Part shown: positions 1-5,810 of the stretch, piece by piece
Numbering within the stretch: position 1 is the stretch's first letter
How the letters are laid out: each line of letters begins with the position of its first letter
Assembly (NCBI GenBank): GCA_035291645.1
Contig: DATDRQ010000284.1
Coordinates: forward strand, 1 to 6,581
From: DATDRQ01 sp035291645
GTDB taxonomy: Bacteria > Chloroflexota > Anaerolineae > Anaerolineales > UBA4823
DNA length: 6,581 bases
Direction: 5' to 3'
The notes under the pieces: model-generated
Told to the model about the DNA's origin: nothing
What the model saw: only the letters and a program-made list of their open reading frames with translations
Database searches by the model: none
Program-made: the position numbers and the translations under genes

Positions 1-8
1 TTTTGCAT
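1..8 (-). CDS. Start of a further downstream gene, cut by the window edge (product unknown; possibly a DUF35 thiolase partner)
   Basis: Reading the minus strand, an ATG lies at 8-6, followed by CAA and AA, so the protein begins Met-Gln-(Lys or Asn). Two facts support it as a real start. A strong ribosome-binding site, GGAGGG, sits at 21-16 inside the last codons of the thiolase gene, 7 nt before this ATG. The ATG also follows the thiolase TAA after only two bases, which is typical of coupled operon genes. Nothing of the product can be seen. SCPx/archaeal-type thiolases are very often followed by, or paired with, a small DUF35 protein (Zn-ribbon plus OB-fold), so that is the leading guess, from family context only. 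Confidence 0.6.
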
Positions 9-10
9 GG

Positions 11-1195
11 TTACACCCTCCGTAGCACGAATGCCAGGACATTGTTACCAAAGCCGCCGAAATTAACCGTCAGGCCATTCTGCGCGTTTTTAACCTGGCG
101 ATCCTTGGATAGCTCGTGGCGTAGCTGGTAAACGATATCCACCACTTGCGCCACGCCGGTGGCGCCCACGGGATGCCCCCGCGCCTTCAATCCCCCGGAA
201 ACATTGATGGGTATCTGACCACCCAACTTGGTTTTACCTGCCAGAGCTGCTTTACCACCTTCGCCTTTCTTAAAGAAACCTACGTGTTCGCTCTCGGCAA
301 TTTCCAGGATGGTGAAGGCGTCGTGCAGTTCAGCCACATGGATATCGCTTGGTTTGAGTTTGGCCATCTCAAACGCCTTTTGGGCTGCCAGCGTAACTGC
401 TTTCAGATCGGTTGGGTCTTCGCGCTCCTGTAGTGTCTGGGTATCTGTTGCCTGTCCGAAACCGGCAATCACGACTGGGGGTTTGGTTGGATTCTTGATC
501 TTTTCCAGTGGGCAGAGAATCAGCGCAGCCGCTCCGTCACTGACCGGGCAGGCATCGTACAGGTGCAGCGGATCAGCAACCACCGGGTTGTTCACGATTG
601 AAGCCGGGTCATCAAAGATGCCCTCCTTGGTGATCGCCATCTCCACATGGGCAAACGGGTTATGCCCGCCCATCTCCTGGTTTTTTATCGCCACTGCCAC
701 CAGCATCTCGCGGGTTATGCCGTATTTCTCCATATACAGGCGGGCGAACATGCCTGCCATGCCGGGTAAAGTGACACCGTAGATATATTCTGCCAGCGGG
801 TGAGTCATGGTCGCGACAAAATCGGTTGCCCTCCAGCCGGTCACCTCGCGCATTTTTTCACCGCCCACCACCAGCACAGTGTCGTAATAGCCCGAAGCGA
901 CCGCCAGAAGACCGTTTTTAACTGCTGAGCCCCCTGAGGCGGGTCCGTTTTCTACCGTCTCGGCGGCTGCCGGTAACAGGCTGAGGCGATCTACCAAGGA
1001 GCTGGCAACTGCTGTCTGGTGCTGGATAATGCCGCTGCCCATATTACCCACAACAACCGCATCGACGGATTTGTCTCCTAATCCGGCATCATCTAAAGCC
1101 TTCAAGGAGGCATTAGCCAGCATATCCATCAGGCTGTCTTCGTCCCGCCGCCCGAACTGGATCATACCAACGCCAATGATGGCAACGTCTCTCAT
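11..1195 (-). CDS. Thiolase-superfamily protein (SCPx/archaeal type) lacking the nucleophilic cysteine
   Basis: A 394-residue thiolase-fold protein of normal length for the SCPx-like/archaeal acetyl-CoA acetyltransferase group. Such enzymes normally make or break 3-ketoacyl-CoA in the cytoplasm. Visible marks are the N-terminal strand MRDVAIIGVGM, the nucleophile loop VENGPASGGSA (81-91), GGEKM (111-115), DACPVSDGAAA (214-224), HDAF (291-294), the GHPVGATG histidine loop (His341) and a C-terminal VNFGGFG (377-383). The nucleophile loop aligns without gaps to SCPx (as I recall it) and places Pro85 at the catalytic Cys. The SCPx HDCF cysteine is Ala293, and no Cys is present in the C-terminal Gly loop. 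The enzyme may therefore be non-catalytic or use different chemistry. The start is set by GGGAG 8 nt upstream. The gene begins 4 bp after the GNAT-like gene, and another gene starts 2 bp after its stop. Family is certain; activity is open. Confidence 0.93.
   Translation of the reverse strand: MRDVAIIGVGMIQFGRRDEDSLMDMLANASLKALDDAGLGDKSVDAVVVGNMGSGIIQHQTAVASSLVDRLSLLPAAAETVENGPASGGSAVKNGLLAVASGYYDTVLVVGGEKMREVTGWRATDFVATMTHPLAEYIYGVTLPGMAGMFARLYMEKYGITREMLVAVAIKNQEMGGHNPFAHVEMAITKEGIFDDPASIVNNPVVADPLHLYDACPVSDGAAALILCPLEKIKNPTKPPVVIAGFGQATDTQTLQEREDPTDLKAVTLAAQKAFEMAKLKPSDIHVAELHDAFTILEIAESEHVGFFKKGEGGKAALAGKTKLGGQIPINVSGGLKARGHPVGATGVAQVVDIVYQLRHELSKDRQVKNAQNGLTVNFGGFGNNVLAFVLRRV
16..21 (-). 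promoter_or_regulatory. Ribosome-binding site for the gene starting at position 8
   Basis: GGAGGG on the minus strand, 7 nt from the ATG at 8-6. It is embedded in the last sense codons of the thiolase gene, so translation of the two genes is probably coupled. It is the main evidence that the edge ATG is a genuine start. Confidence 0.65.
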
Positions 1196-1199
1196 TGTT

Positions 1200-1889
1200 T
1201 TATCTCCCTTTCAAGCCGGCAATCCGCTCGCGAATGGTGTCTTCATCAGCAAACTTGATATCTGCTTCTGCTTCATCGAGTAATTCCTGTGGCACCGGAC
1301 GTTCGCCAACGACCAAACGGGGTTTGGCAGCGAAGTAAATCTGACGGGTTAGGCGCCAGGAATCACCGCCTCCCAGTTCGTGAGGAATCGTGGTTGGTTC
1401 CAGCGGATATTCGATCATCCAGCGGCGGAAGCCGATCGGGCTTTCGGCTACGATCAGGACCTCTTCCTGGTTCAGATATTCCAGGTGGTATTCCATTTTG
1501 GCGGCGAATAAATGCGATCCGATCCGAAGACCGCGGTCAATTGCCAGGGTATGGTAACTCATCCCCACCTGATCAGTCTCCATGCGTCCATTGACGACAC
1601 CCACCAGATACCCGTCCACCTGACCCATCAGGCAGTATTCGCTTTTCACCCGGTAACGATACCAGGCGAGCAGCTCCCCGTACAGGCGGGCACTGACGAT
1701 GTCATAATAGTCACGATCAATGAATAGGCACGGGTGAACAGACTTTAGGATCTCCGGCACATCTTCGCGAACCGCCTGCCGCACTACCATTTTCTTGCCA
1801 TTTGCCAGGGTGATGACTTTGGGTGGGTAAGGTTTCATTTCATACTGGTGAGGTCGTAAGACCTGTTCCAATTCCATGTCAATTGGCAT
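1200..1889 (-). CDS. GNAT-fold (N-acetyltransferase-like) protein of unknown substrate
   Basis: A 229-residue soluble protein whose layout fits the GCN5-related acyltransferase fold. There is a short N-terminal extension (1-32), then MVVRQAVREDVPEILKS (34-50) as strand 1/helix 1, and YCLMGQVDGYLVGVVNGRME (85-104) as strands 2-3. GMSYHTLAIDRGLRIGSHLF (109-128) looks like motif A with the CoA pyrophosphate loop, and EEVLIVAE (142-149) like strand 5. The usual loop R-G-x-G-x-G reads RGLRIG here (119-124), with Arg122 replacing a glycine, so acetyl-CoA binding may be altered. A charged tail (about 195-229) follows the fold. The start is fixed by GGAGGT 5 nt upstream. The stop lies 4 bp before the thiolase ATG, so the two are probably translated together. 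The fold is assigned from pattern only; I do not recognise a specific family or substrate, and a GNAT-derived non-acetylating protein is possible. Confidence 0.7.
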   Translation of the reverse strand: MPIDMELEQVLRPHQYEMKPYPPKVITLANGKKMVVRQAVREDVPEILKSVHPCLFIDRDYYDIVSARLYGELLAWYRYRVKSEYCLMGQVDGYLVGVVNGRMETDQVGMSYHTLAIDRGLRIGSHLFAAKMEYHLEYLNQEEVLIVAESPIGFRRWMIEYPLEPTTIPHELGGGDSWRLTRQIYFAAKPRLVVGERPVPQELLDEAEADIKFADEDTIRERIAGLKGR

Positions 1890-1973
1890 CGATTACCTCC
1901 ATAAATATAGTGGTTTGATTTCATCCCACCTGGGAGCTTACCAGGATGGTTGAAGATGATTTACAAATCAGAA
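1890..1973 (-). other. 84-bp intergenic gap between the cyclase-family and GNAT-like genes
   Basis: This is the longest gap in the window. It holds the GNAT-like ribosome site and two overlapping, mutually exclusive small dyads: TCCCA/TGGGA at 1924-1928 and 1931-1935, and CCTGG/CCAGG at 1929-1933 and 1941-1945 (7-nt loop). No T-run follows on the transcribed strand, so it does not look like an intrinsic terminator. An A/T-rich TATATT occurs just before the ribosome site, but no convincing -35 box stands 16-18 nt upstream. Transcription probably continues across it. Confidence 0.5.
1895..1900 (-). promoter_or_regulatory. Strong ribosome-binding site of the GNAT-like gene
   Basis: GGAGGT on the minus strand, 5 nt before the ATG at 1889. 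It selects this ATG over the in-frame Met at residue 5. Confidence 0.8.
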
Positions 1974-2855
1974 TCAGCTCAGGTTTTCTGTGCTAAGCCT
2001 ATCGATCGAATCGAGGTGCTTAGGATCGTAAGCATCGCCGAAGCGGGATTTGGGGAGGTTGGCTTTTTTCTGCATCAGTTGTTCATATTCATCATCCTCG
2101 ACGAACGCTACGCAGCGACCGATGCTGGATTCGCCATCTACAAAGCGCCAGGGGAAGAAACCAACTGTTACCCGGCGGTTGACCAGCAGGTCAATGTCCC
2201 CACCGATACATTCGGCGTGGACAATACCGTAAGGGAACATCTCAATATGCATCAACTGGTATTTGGTATCATCGAAGAATTCGGCCAATGGTTTACCGAA
2301 TTTCTTCTTGAACACCTTCTCTGCCTGGCGTGCCTGGCGAGGCATCCAGTCGCGGATAATGGTATTCATTGGATGATCGGCGCTGCCACAATCTACGCCA
2401 ATCCAGCGCAGTTTCTTGGCTTTTGCCCATTCGGCAAACTCACGATCGGGTCCGGGGTGCATGACCATGTAGCGCACTTCGTTGGCAGTGGGCATATCCC
2501 AGCCGAAGTGATGATACCCGGTATGGATGACCAGAATATCCCCTTCTCTGACCTCCACGCGCTCTTCGATCATCTGGCTGGTATAAACATCGTAATCCCC
2601 GGCCACGTCACTTAAATCCACGATTGCACCTTCATGGACCAGAAAATCCATGTCCAGTTGGGCAATATCCTTGCCAGGTGTATGGAAGTGGATCTCGCCG
2701 TCTAAATGCGTACCCAGGTGATTCGAATGAGTCAATAATTGACCATTGGCGCCATTAGGAGCCAGGCGCTTAAAGTATTTGACCTGGAGTGGTTCGTAGG
2801 TTGGCCAGGGGGGAGTTCCAATCCCCAAAGGGATGGTCAGATCGATTATCTTCAT
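1974..2855 (-). CDS. Cyclase-family metal-dependent hydrolase (kynurenine formamidase/isatin hydrolase type)
   Basis: A 293-residue protein of the 'putative cyclase' family (Pfam Cyclase), whose characterised members hydrolyse amides or open small rings with a divalent metal (KynB, isatin hydrolase). It opens with MKIIDLTIPLG, typical of the family. It carries the metal motif HLGTHLDGEIH (His46, His50, Asp52, His56). WIGVDCGSADHP (151-162) and a C-terminal core HAECIGGDIDLL (213-224) also fit. The family motif usually reads H-x-G-T-H-x-D-x-P-x-H; here the Pro is Glu54. It is longer than the roughly 210-residue KynB, with an insert around 163-205 rich in basic and aromatic residues and a tail after about 255. 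No signal peptide is seen, so it is likely cytoplasmic. GAGAGG stands 5 nt before the ATG. It follows the molybdenum subunit gene by 56 bp, which suggests it acts on the hydroxylated product. The substrate is not identifiable. Confidence 0.9.
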   Translation of the reverse strand: MKIIDLTIPLGIGTPPWPTYEPLQVKYFKRLAPNGANGQLLTHSNHLGTHLDGEIHFHTPGKDIAQLDMDFLVHEGAIVDLSDVAGDYDVYTSQMIEERVEVREGDILVIHTGYHHFGWDMPTANEVRYMVMHPGPDREFAEWAKAKKLRWIGVDCGSADHPMNTIIRDWMPRQARQAEKVFKKKFGKPLAEFFDDTKYQLMHIEMFPYGIVHAECIGGDIDLLVNRRVTVGFFPWRFVDGESSIGRCVAFVEDDEYEQLMQKKANLPKSRFGDAYDPKHLDSIDRLSTENLS

Positions 2856-2911
2856 AATGGCCTCTCTTTGTCTATGTATCCTTTCCTATTTTAGCATCTC
2901 TGCCAGCTCGA

Positions 2912-5269
2912 TCACGTTATGATTCCAGCCTCGAGCATGGCCAGGTACACTTTTTCTGCGGTAAACGGTGGGCCTTCAAATCGAATCCCGATCGCATCGT
3001 AAATGGCATTCGCGATGGCCGGGACAGTCGGCACCATCGAGTGCTCCCCCACCCCCCGGGCGCCCCAAGGCCCATCATCCTGGGGAACTTCAACGATCAT
3101 CGTCTTGATCCCCTCGGGGATGTCACACGAGGTGGCGATGCGGTAATCGACGAAGCTCGGATTCTGCATCACGCCATCTTTCAACTGCATACACTCGAAA
3201 AGGGCAGAGCTCATCCCCTGGACAAACCCCCCTTCGATTTGCGCTTTCACCATCTCTGGATTGATAGCTTTGCCCACATCAAAAGCTGCTGCGCCACGGA
3301 TGATTTCGATCTGGCCCGTATCCAGATCGACTTCCAGTTCGACCGCTTGCGCTCCGGTCGTGTAATGGACCACAGCCCGTTCCCCCTGCCCGGTCTCCGG
3401 ATCCAGGCCGGTCACATAGTCAGGCATGAATTTGCCTCGTCCGATCACCGGTCCCCCGATCCAACCCCGGTTATCCGGCTTGGGAAGACCGTAGATCACG
3501 ATATCTTTGAGAGGGACCTCCCTCTCACTGCTGTATGACACAACCATCCCGTCGATAATATCCAGCTTATCAGGGTCCTCGCCCCAGGCTTCGGCAGTCA
3601 TGTCGAGAATCTGCCGGCGAGCATCCCGGGCTGCATTCACCACGGCATTGCCCATGCTCCAGGTGAGGCGACTGGCGACGGTTTGCCATTCATAAGGGCT
3701 GTAGCGAGTATCGACGGGCGTCGAGACCTTCACCCACTCGTAAGGCACGCCCAGCGCTCCGGCAGCTAATTGGGCCATCACCGTGAAAGCTCCCTGGCCA
3801 AGGTCCTGACCTCCTACACCCACAGCTACCCGACCGTCCTCGGTCAATTCTACCCAGGCGCTGGAACCTGCATTGGGGGGCATCGCCGGAGCTTTCCACA
3901 TCAATGCCAACCCCTTGCCGCGCCGCTTGTTGGGGGCGCTGGGGAGAGCTTTGTGTCCCCATGCTATCGCCTCGGCTGTCTTCTCCAGACACTGGGATAA
4001 TCCGGTGGGATGCATCTGGCTGCCCGTGACCAGGATACTGCCGTCCTTCAAGCAGTTAATCCTTCGAAATTCAACCGGGTCCATGCCGATCTGCAGAGCC
4101 AATTCATCGATGCACTGCTCTAAGCCGGCATGCATTTCTGGCATGCCAAAACCGCGCATCGGTCCGCCAACTGGATGGTTCGTGTATACACAATAACTAT
4201 CTGTTTTTACGTTGGGCACCTCATACGGTCCACTGCTGCTGTAACCGCTGGCGCGCGTAATATTGACGCCGTACTCCGTGTACGCGCCTGCATCCCAGTA
4301 AAACCGGTTCTCCATGGCGACCAGTCTTCCATCCTCGCTGCAACCCATCTTGAAATAAGCGATCAGACCCTGGCGCACGAAAGCCGTGTAGAATTCCTCT
4401 TCACGGGTCAGGACCAGTTTCACCGGGCGACCTTTCACCCTGGTAGCTATCGCCACCGCCAGCGATTCCATACTGACGCCGGCCTTACTGCCGAAGCCGC
4501 CGCCCACGTAGGGCGCGATCACCCGCATATCACTCTGGGAAATCCCCAAAGCCTGGGCAATCAGGTTGCGTTGGGCGAACGGAGATTGTGAATTCCCCCA
4601 AAGGGTGACTTTGCCGGTCTCGTCCGCCTGGGCAATTGCGACGTGGGTTTCAATCGGGACGTGTTGGATATGGGGAATGCGGTACTTGCGCTCAACGATC
4701 GCCGCACATCTTCCCCAGGCCTGCTCTACATCGCCTTTGCGGATTTTGAAATAATTCGAAATATTGGTGCCCGGTTGAGGCAGAATAAAACTGGCTGCCT
4801 TGTATTCCGCCAGAGCTGGATGGATCACCGTAGAATCGGGGCTGGCGCCATATTCTCCATCCAGAACCGGTTCCAGCACCTCGTACTCGACCTCGATCAA
4901 TTCCAGAGCCTTTTCGGCGATCGCCTCACTGATCGCGGCCACTCCTGCCACCGGATCACCCACATACCGCACCCGGTCGCGGCAGAAGATATGCCGGTCT
5001 AATAGATACAGGCCGATATATCCTGGGAAATCCTGACCGGTGACCACCGCCTTCACACCCGGCAGGGCTTCTGCCTGGCTGGTGTCGATCGATGTTATGA
5101 GCGCATGGGGGTGCGGGCTGCGCAGGATGCGCGCGTGCAACAGCGCATTGCCAAATTGGATGTCATCGGCGAAGATGGCTGCACCGGTTACCTTCTCGCG
5201 GGCGTCCAGGCGCGGTTTACTCTCTCCAACCGGTTTGGGAACTTCGGTTTGGGTGATCCTGTTTCCCAT
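2912..5269 (-). CDS. Molybdenum hydroxylase large subunit, molybdopterin-binding (xanthine dehydrogenase/CoxL superfamily)
   Basis: A 785-residue catalytic subunit, near the family's usual 750-800. The N-terminal aldehyde oxidase a/b-hammerhead domain begins around PRLDAREKVTGAAIFADDI (about 19-37). Molybdenum-cofactor motifs follow: VGGGFGSK (255-262), PMRGFGMPE (370-378), GGQDLGQG (486-493), DVGKAINPEMVKAQIEGG (664-681) and GARGVGE (736-742), where Glu742 is the expected catalytic base at the Mo site. The form I CO dehydrogenase loop (AYRCSFR) is absent, so CO is unlikely; the substrate is probably an aldehyde, N-heterocycle or purine-like compound. The ATG at 5269 is chosen because AGGAG lies 7 nt upstream and it starts 13 bp after the [2Fe-2S] gene. 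A longer in-frame version back to 5401 would overlap that gene and adds 44 residues unlike the family. It lies last in an M-S-L set. Membrane segments and a Tat signal are not seen. Confidence 0.95.
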   Translation of the reverse strand: MGNRITQTEVPKPVGESKPRLDAREKVTGAAIFADDIQFGNALLHARILRSPHPHALITSIDTSQAEALPGVKAVVTGQDFPGYIGLYLLDRHIFCRDRVRYVGDPVAGVAAISEAIAEKALELIEVEYEVLEPVLDGEYGASPDSTVIHPALAEYKAASFILPQPGTNISNYFKIRKGDVEQAWGRCAAIVERKYRIPHIQHVPIETHVAIAQADETGKVTLWGNSQSPFAQRNLIAQALGISQSDMRVIAPYVGGGFGSKAGVSMESLAVAIATRVKGRPVKLVLTREEEFYTAFVRQGLIAYFKMGCSEDGRLVAMENRFYWDAGAYTEYGVNITRASGYSSSGPYEVPNVKTDSYCVYTNHPVGGPMRGFGMPEMHAGLEQCIDELALQIGMDPVEFRRINCLKDGSILVTGSQMHPTGLSQCLEKTAEAIAWGHKALPSAPNKRRGKGLALMWKAPAMPPNAGSSAWVELTEDGRVAVGVGGQDLGQGAFTVMAQLAAGALGVPYEWVKVSTPVDTRYSPYEWQTVASRLTWSMGNAVVNAARDARRQILDMTAEAWGEDPDKLDIIDGMVVSYSSEREVPLKDIVIYGLPKPDNRGWIGGPVIGRGKFMPDYVTGLDPETGQGERAVVHYTTGAQAVELEVDLDTGQIEIIRGAAAFDVGKAINPEMVKAQIEGGFVQGMSSALFECMQLKDGVMQNPSFVDYRIATSCDIPEGIKTMIVEVPQDDGPWGARGVGEHSMVPTVPAIANAIYDAIGIRFEGPPFTAEKVYLAMLEAGIIT

Positions 5270-5276
5270 AAGATAT

Positions 5277-5282
5277 CTCCTC
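5277..5282 (-). promoter_or_regulatory. Ribosome-binding site that decides the large-subunit start
   Basis: GAGGAG on the minus strand, directly after the TGA of the [2Fe-2S] gene and 7 nt before the ATG at 5269. It supports this start over the longer overlapping reading frame. Confidence 0.8.
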
Positions 5283-5747
5283 TCACATCCTGGAAGCTTC
5301 CTGAATACCTTCGATGATGCGCACATAACCGGTGCAGCGGCACAAATTGCCGACCAGAGCTTCCCGGATATCCGCCTCGCTCGGATGGGGATTGCGGTCA
5401 ATCAAGGCGCGGGACGTGATCAAAATCCCGGGTGTACAGTAACCGCATTGCACACCGCCGGCATCGATTATGGCTTTCTGGATCGCATCCAGTTGAGAAT
5501 CGCGCGCCAGTCCCTCGACCGTGATGATCTCGGCTCCAGCACATTCGACCGCCAATACCAGGCAGCTGTTTACCGGTTCGCCATTTATCATAACGGTGCA
5601 GGCGCCGCATTCACCCGCGGCGCATCCGTTCTTCGTGCCGGTGAGGGCCAGACTCTCGCGCAGCAGCTCCAATAAGGTCATATTTGCAGGAACATCGACC
5701 TGTTCGAGTTCACCATTAATCGTAAGGTTAATCCGGTGAAATCCCAT
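5283..5747 (-). CDS. Molybdenum hydroxylase small subunit, 2x[2Fe-2S] (CoxS/XdhC-like ferredoxin subunit)
   Basis: A complete 154-residue iron-sulfur subunit, the usual length of the family. It passes electrons from the molybdenum site to FAD. The N-terminal plant-type ferredoxin domain (1 to about 78) binds one cluster through Cys42, Cys47, Cys50 and Cys62, in NGCAAGECGACTVMINGE and the following NSC. The C-terminal four-helix domain binds the second through Cys101 and Cys104 (QCGYCTPG) and Cys136 and Cys138 (NLCRCTGY). All eight ligands are present, so it should be functional. The start is supported by AGGAG 6 nt upstream. It sits 63 bp after the FAD subunit gene and 13 bp before the large subunit gene, so the three are almost surely co-expressed as one complex. 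No Tat or Sec signal is visible, pointing to a cytoplasmic enzyme. Confidence 0.97.
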   Translation of the reverse strand: MGFHRINLTINGELEQVDVPANMTLLELLRESLALTGTKNGCAAGECGACTVMINGEPVNSCLVLAVECAGAEIITVEGLARDSQLDAIQKAIIDAGGVQCGYCTPGILITSRALIDRNPHPSEADIREALVGNLCRCTGYVRIIEGIQEASRM

Positions 5748-5810
5748 GCTGTTCTCCTGGGTTTAGCGTTCTGAATCGATCTGCCTGACAGGCGCCATTT
5801 TCCTTCACCT
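5748..5810 (-). other. 63-bp gap between FAD and [2Fe-2S] genes with an inverted repeat
   Basis: Holds the [2Fe-2S] gene's ribosome site (AGGAG at 5754-5758) and a perfect 8-bp inverted repeat: CTGCCTGA at 5781-5788 and TCAGGCAG at 5811-5818, the latter including the FAD-gene stop codon, with a 22-nt loop. A competing shorter hairpin is GCCTG/CAGGC at 5783-5787 and 5789-5793. No T-run follows, so it is not a typical terminator. An RNA-processing or stability role is possible but unproven. Confidence 0.45.

Noticed and set aside
1905..1960. Possible promoter or terminator between the cyclase and GNAT-like genes
   Set aside because: TATATT resembles a -10 box but has no reasonable -35 partner. 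The small dyads have short stems and no T-run, so neither a promoter nor an intrinsic terminator is supported.
1950..2615. 221-residue open frame on the plus strand
   Set aside because: It is antisense to the cyclase-family gene, whose metal motif and ribosome site are clear. No recognisable motif is seen in the plus-strand product.
2886..2915. Short minus-strand frame GTG to TAG overlapping the large-subunit stop (reads VIELAEMLK)
   Set aside because: Only nine codons, without a ribosome site of its own. The large subunit already ends where its family does, so it is probably chance and not a frameshifted tail.
5270..5401. Longer N-terminus of the molybdopterin subunit, starting at 5401
   Set aside because: It would overlap the [2Fe-2S] gene by 119 bp. 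The extra 44 residues are an out-of-frame reading of that gene, and the ATG at 5269 has its own well-placed AGGAG.
5040..5675. 211-residue open frame on the plus strand
   Set aside because: It lies opposite the [2Fe-2S] and large subunit genes, which have full family motifs. It shows no domain pattern and is an antisense shadow.
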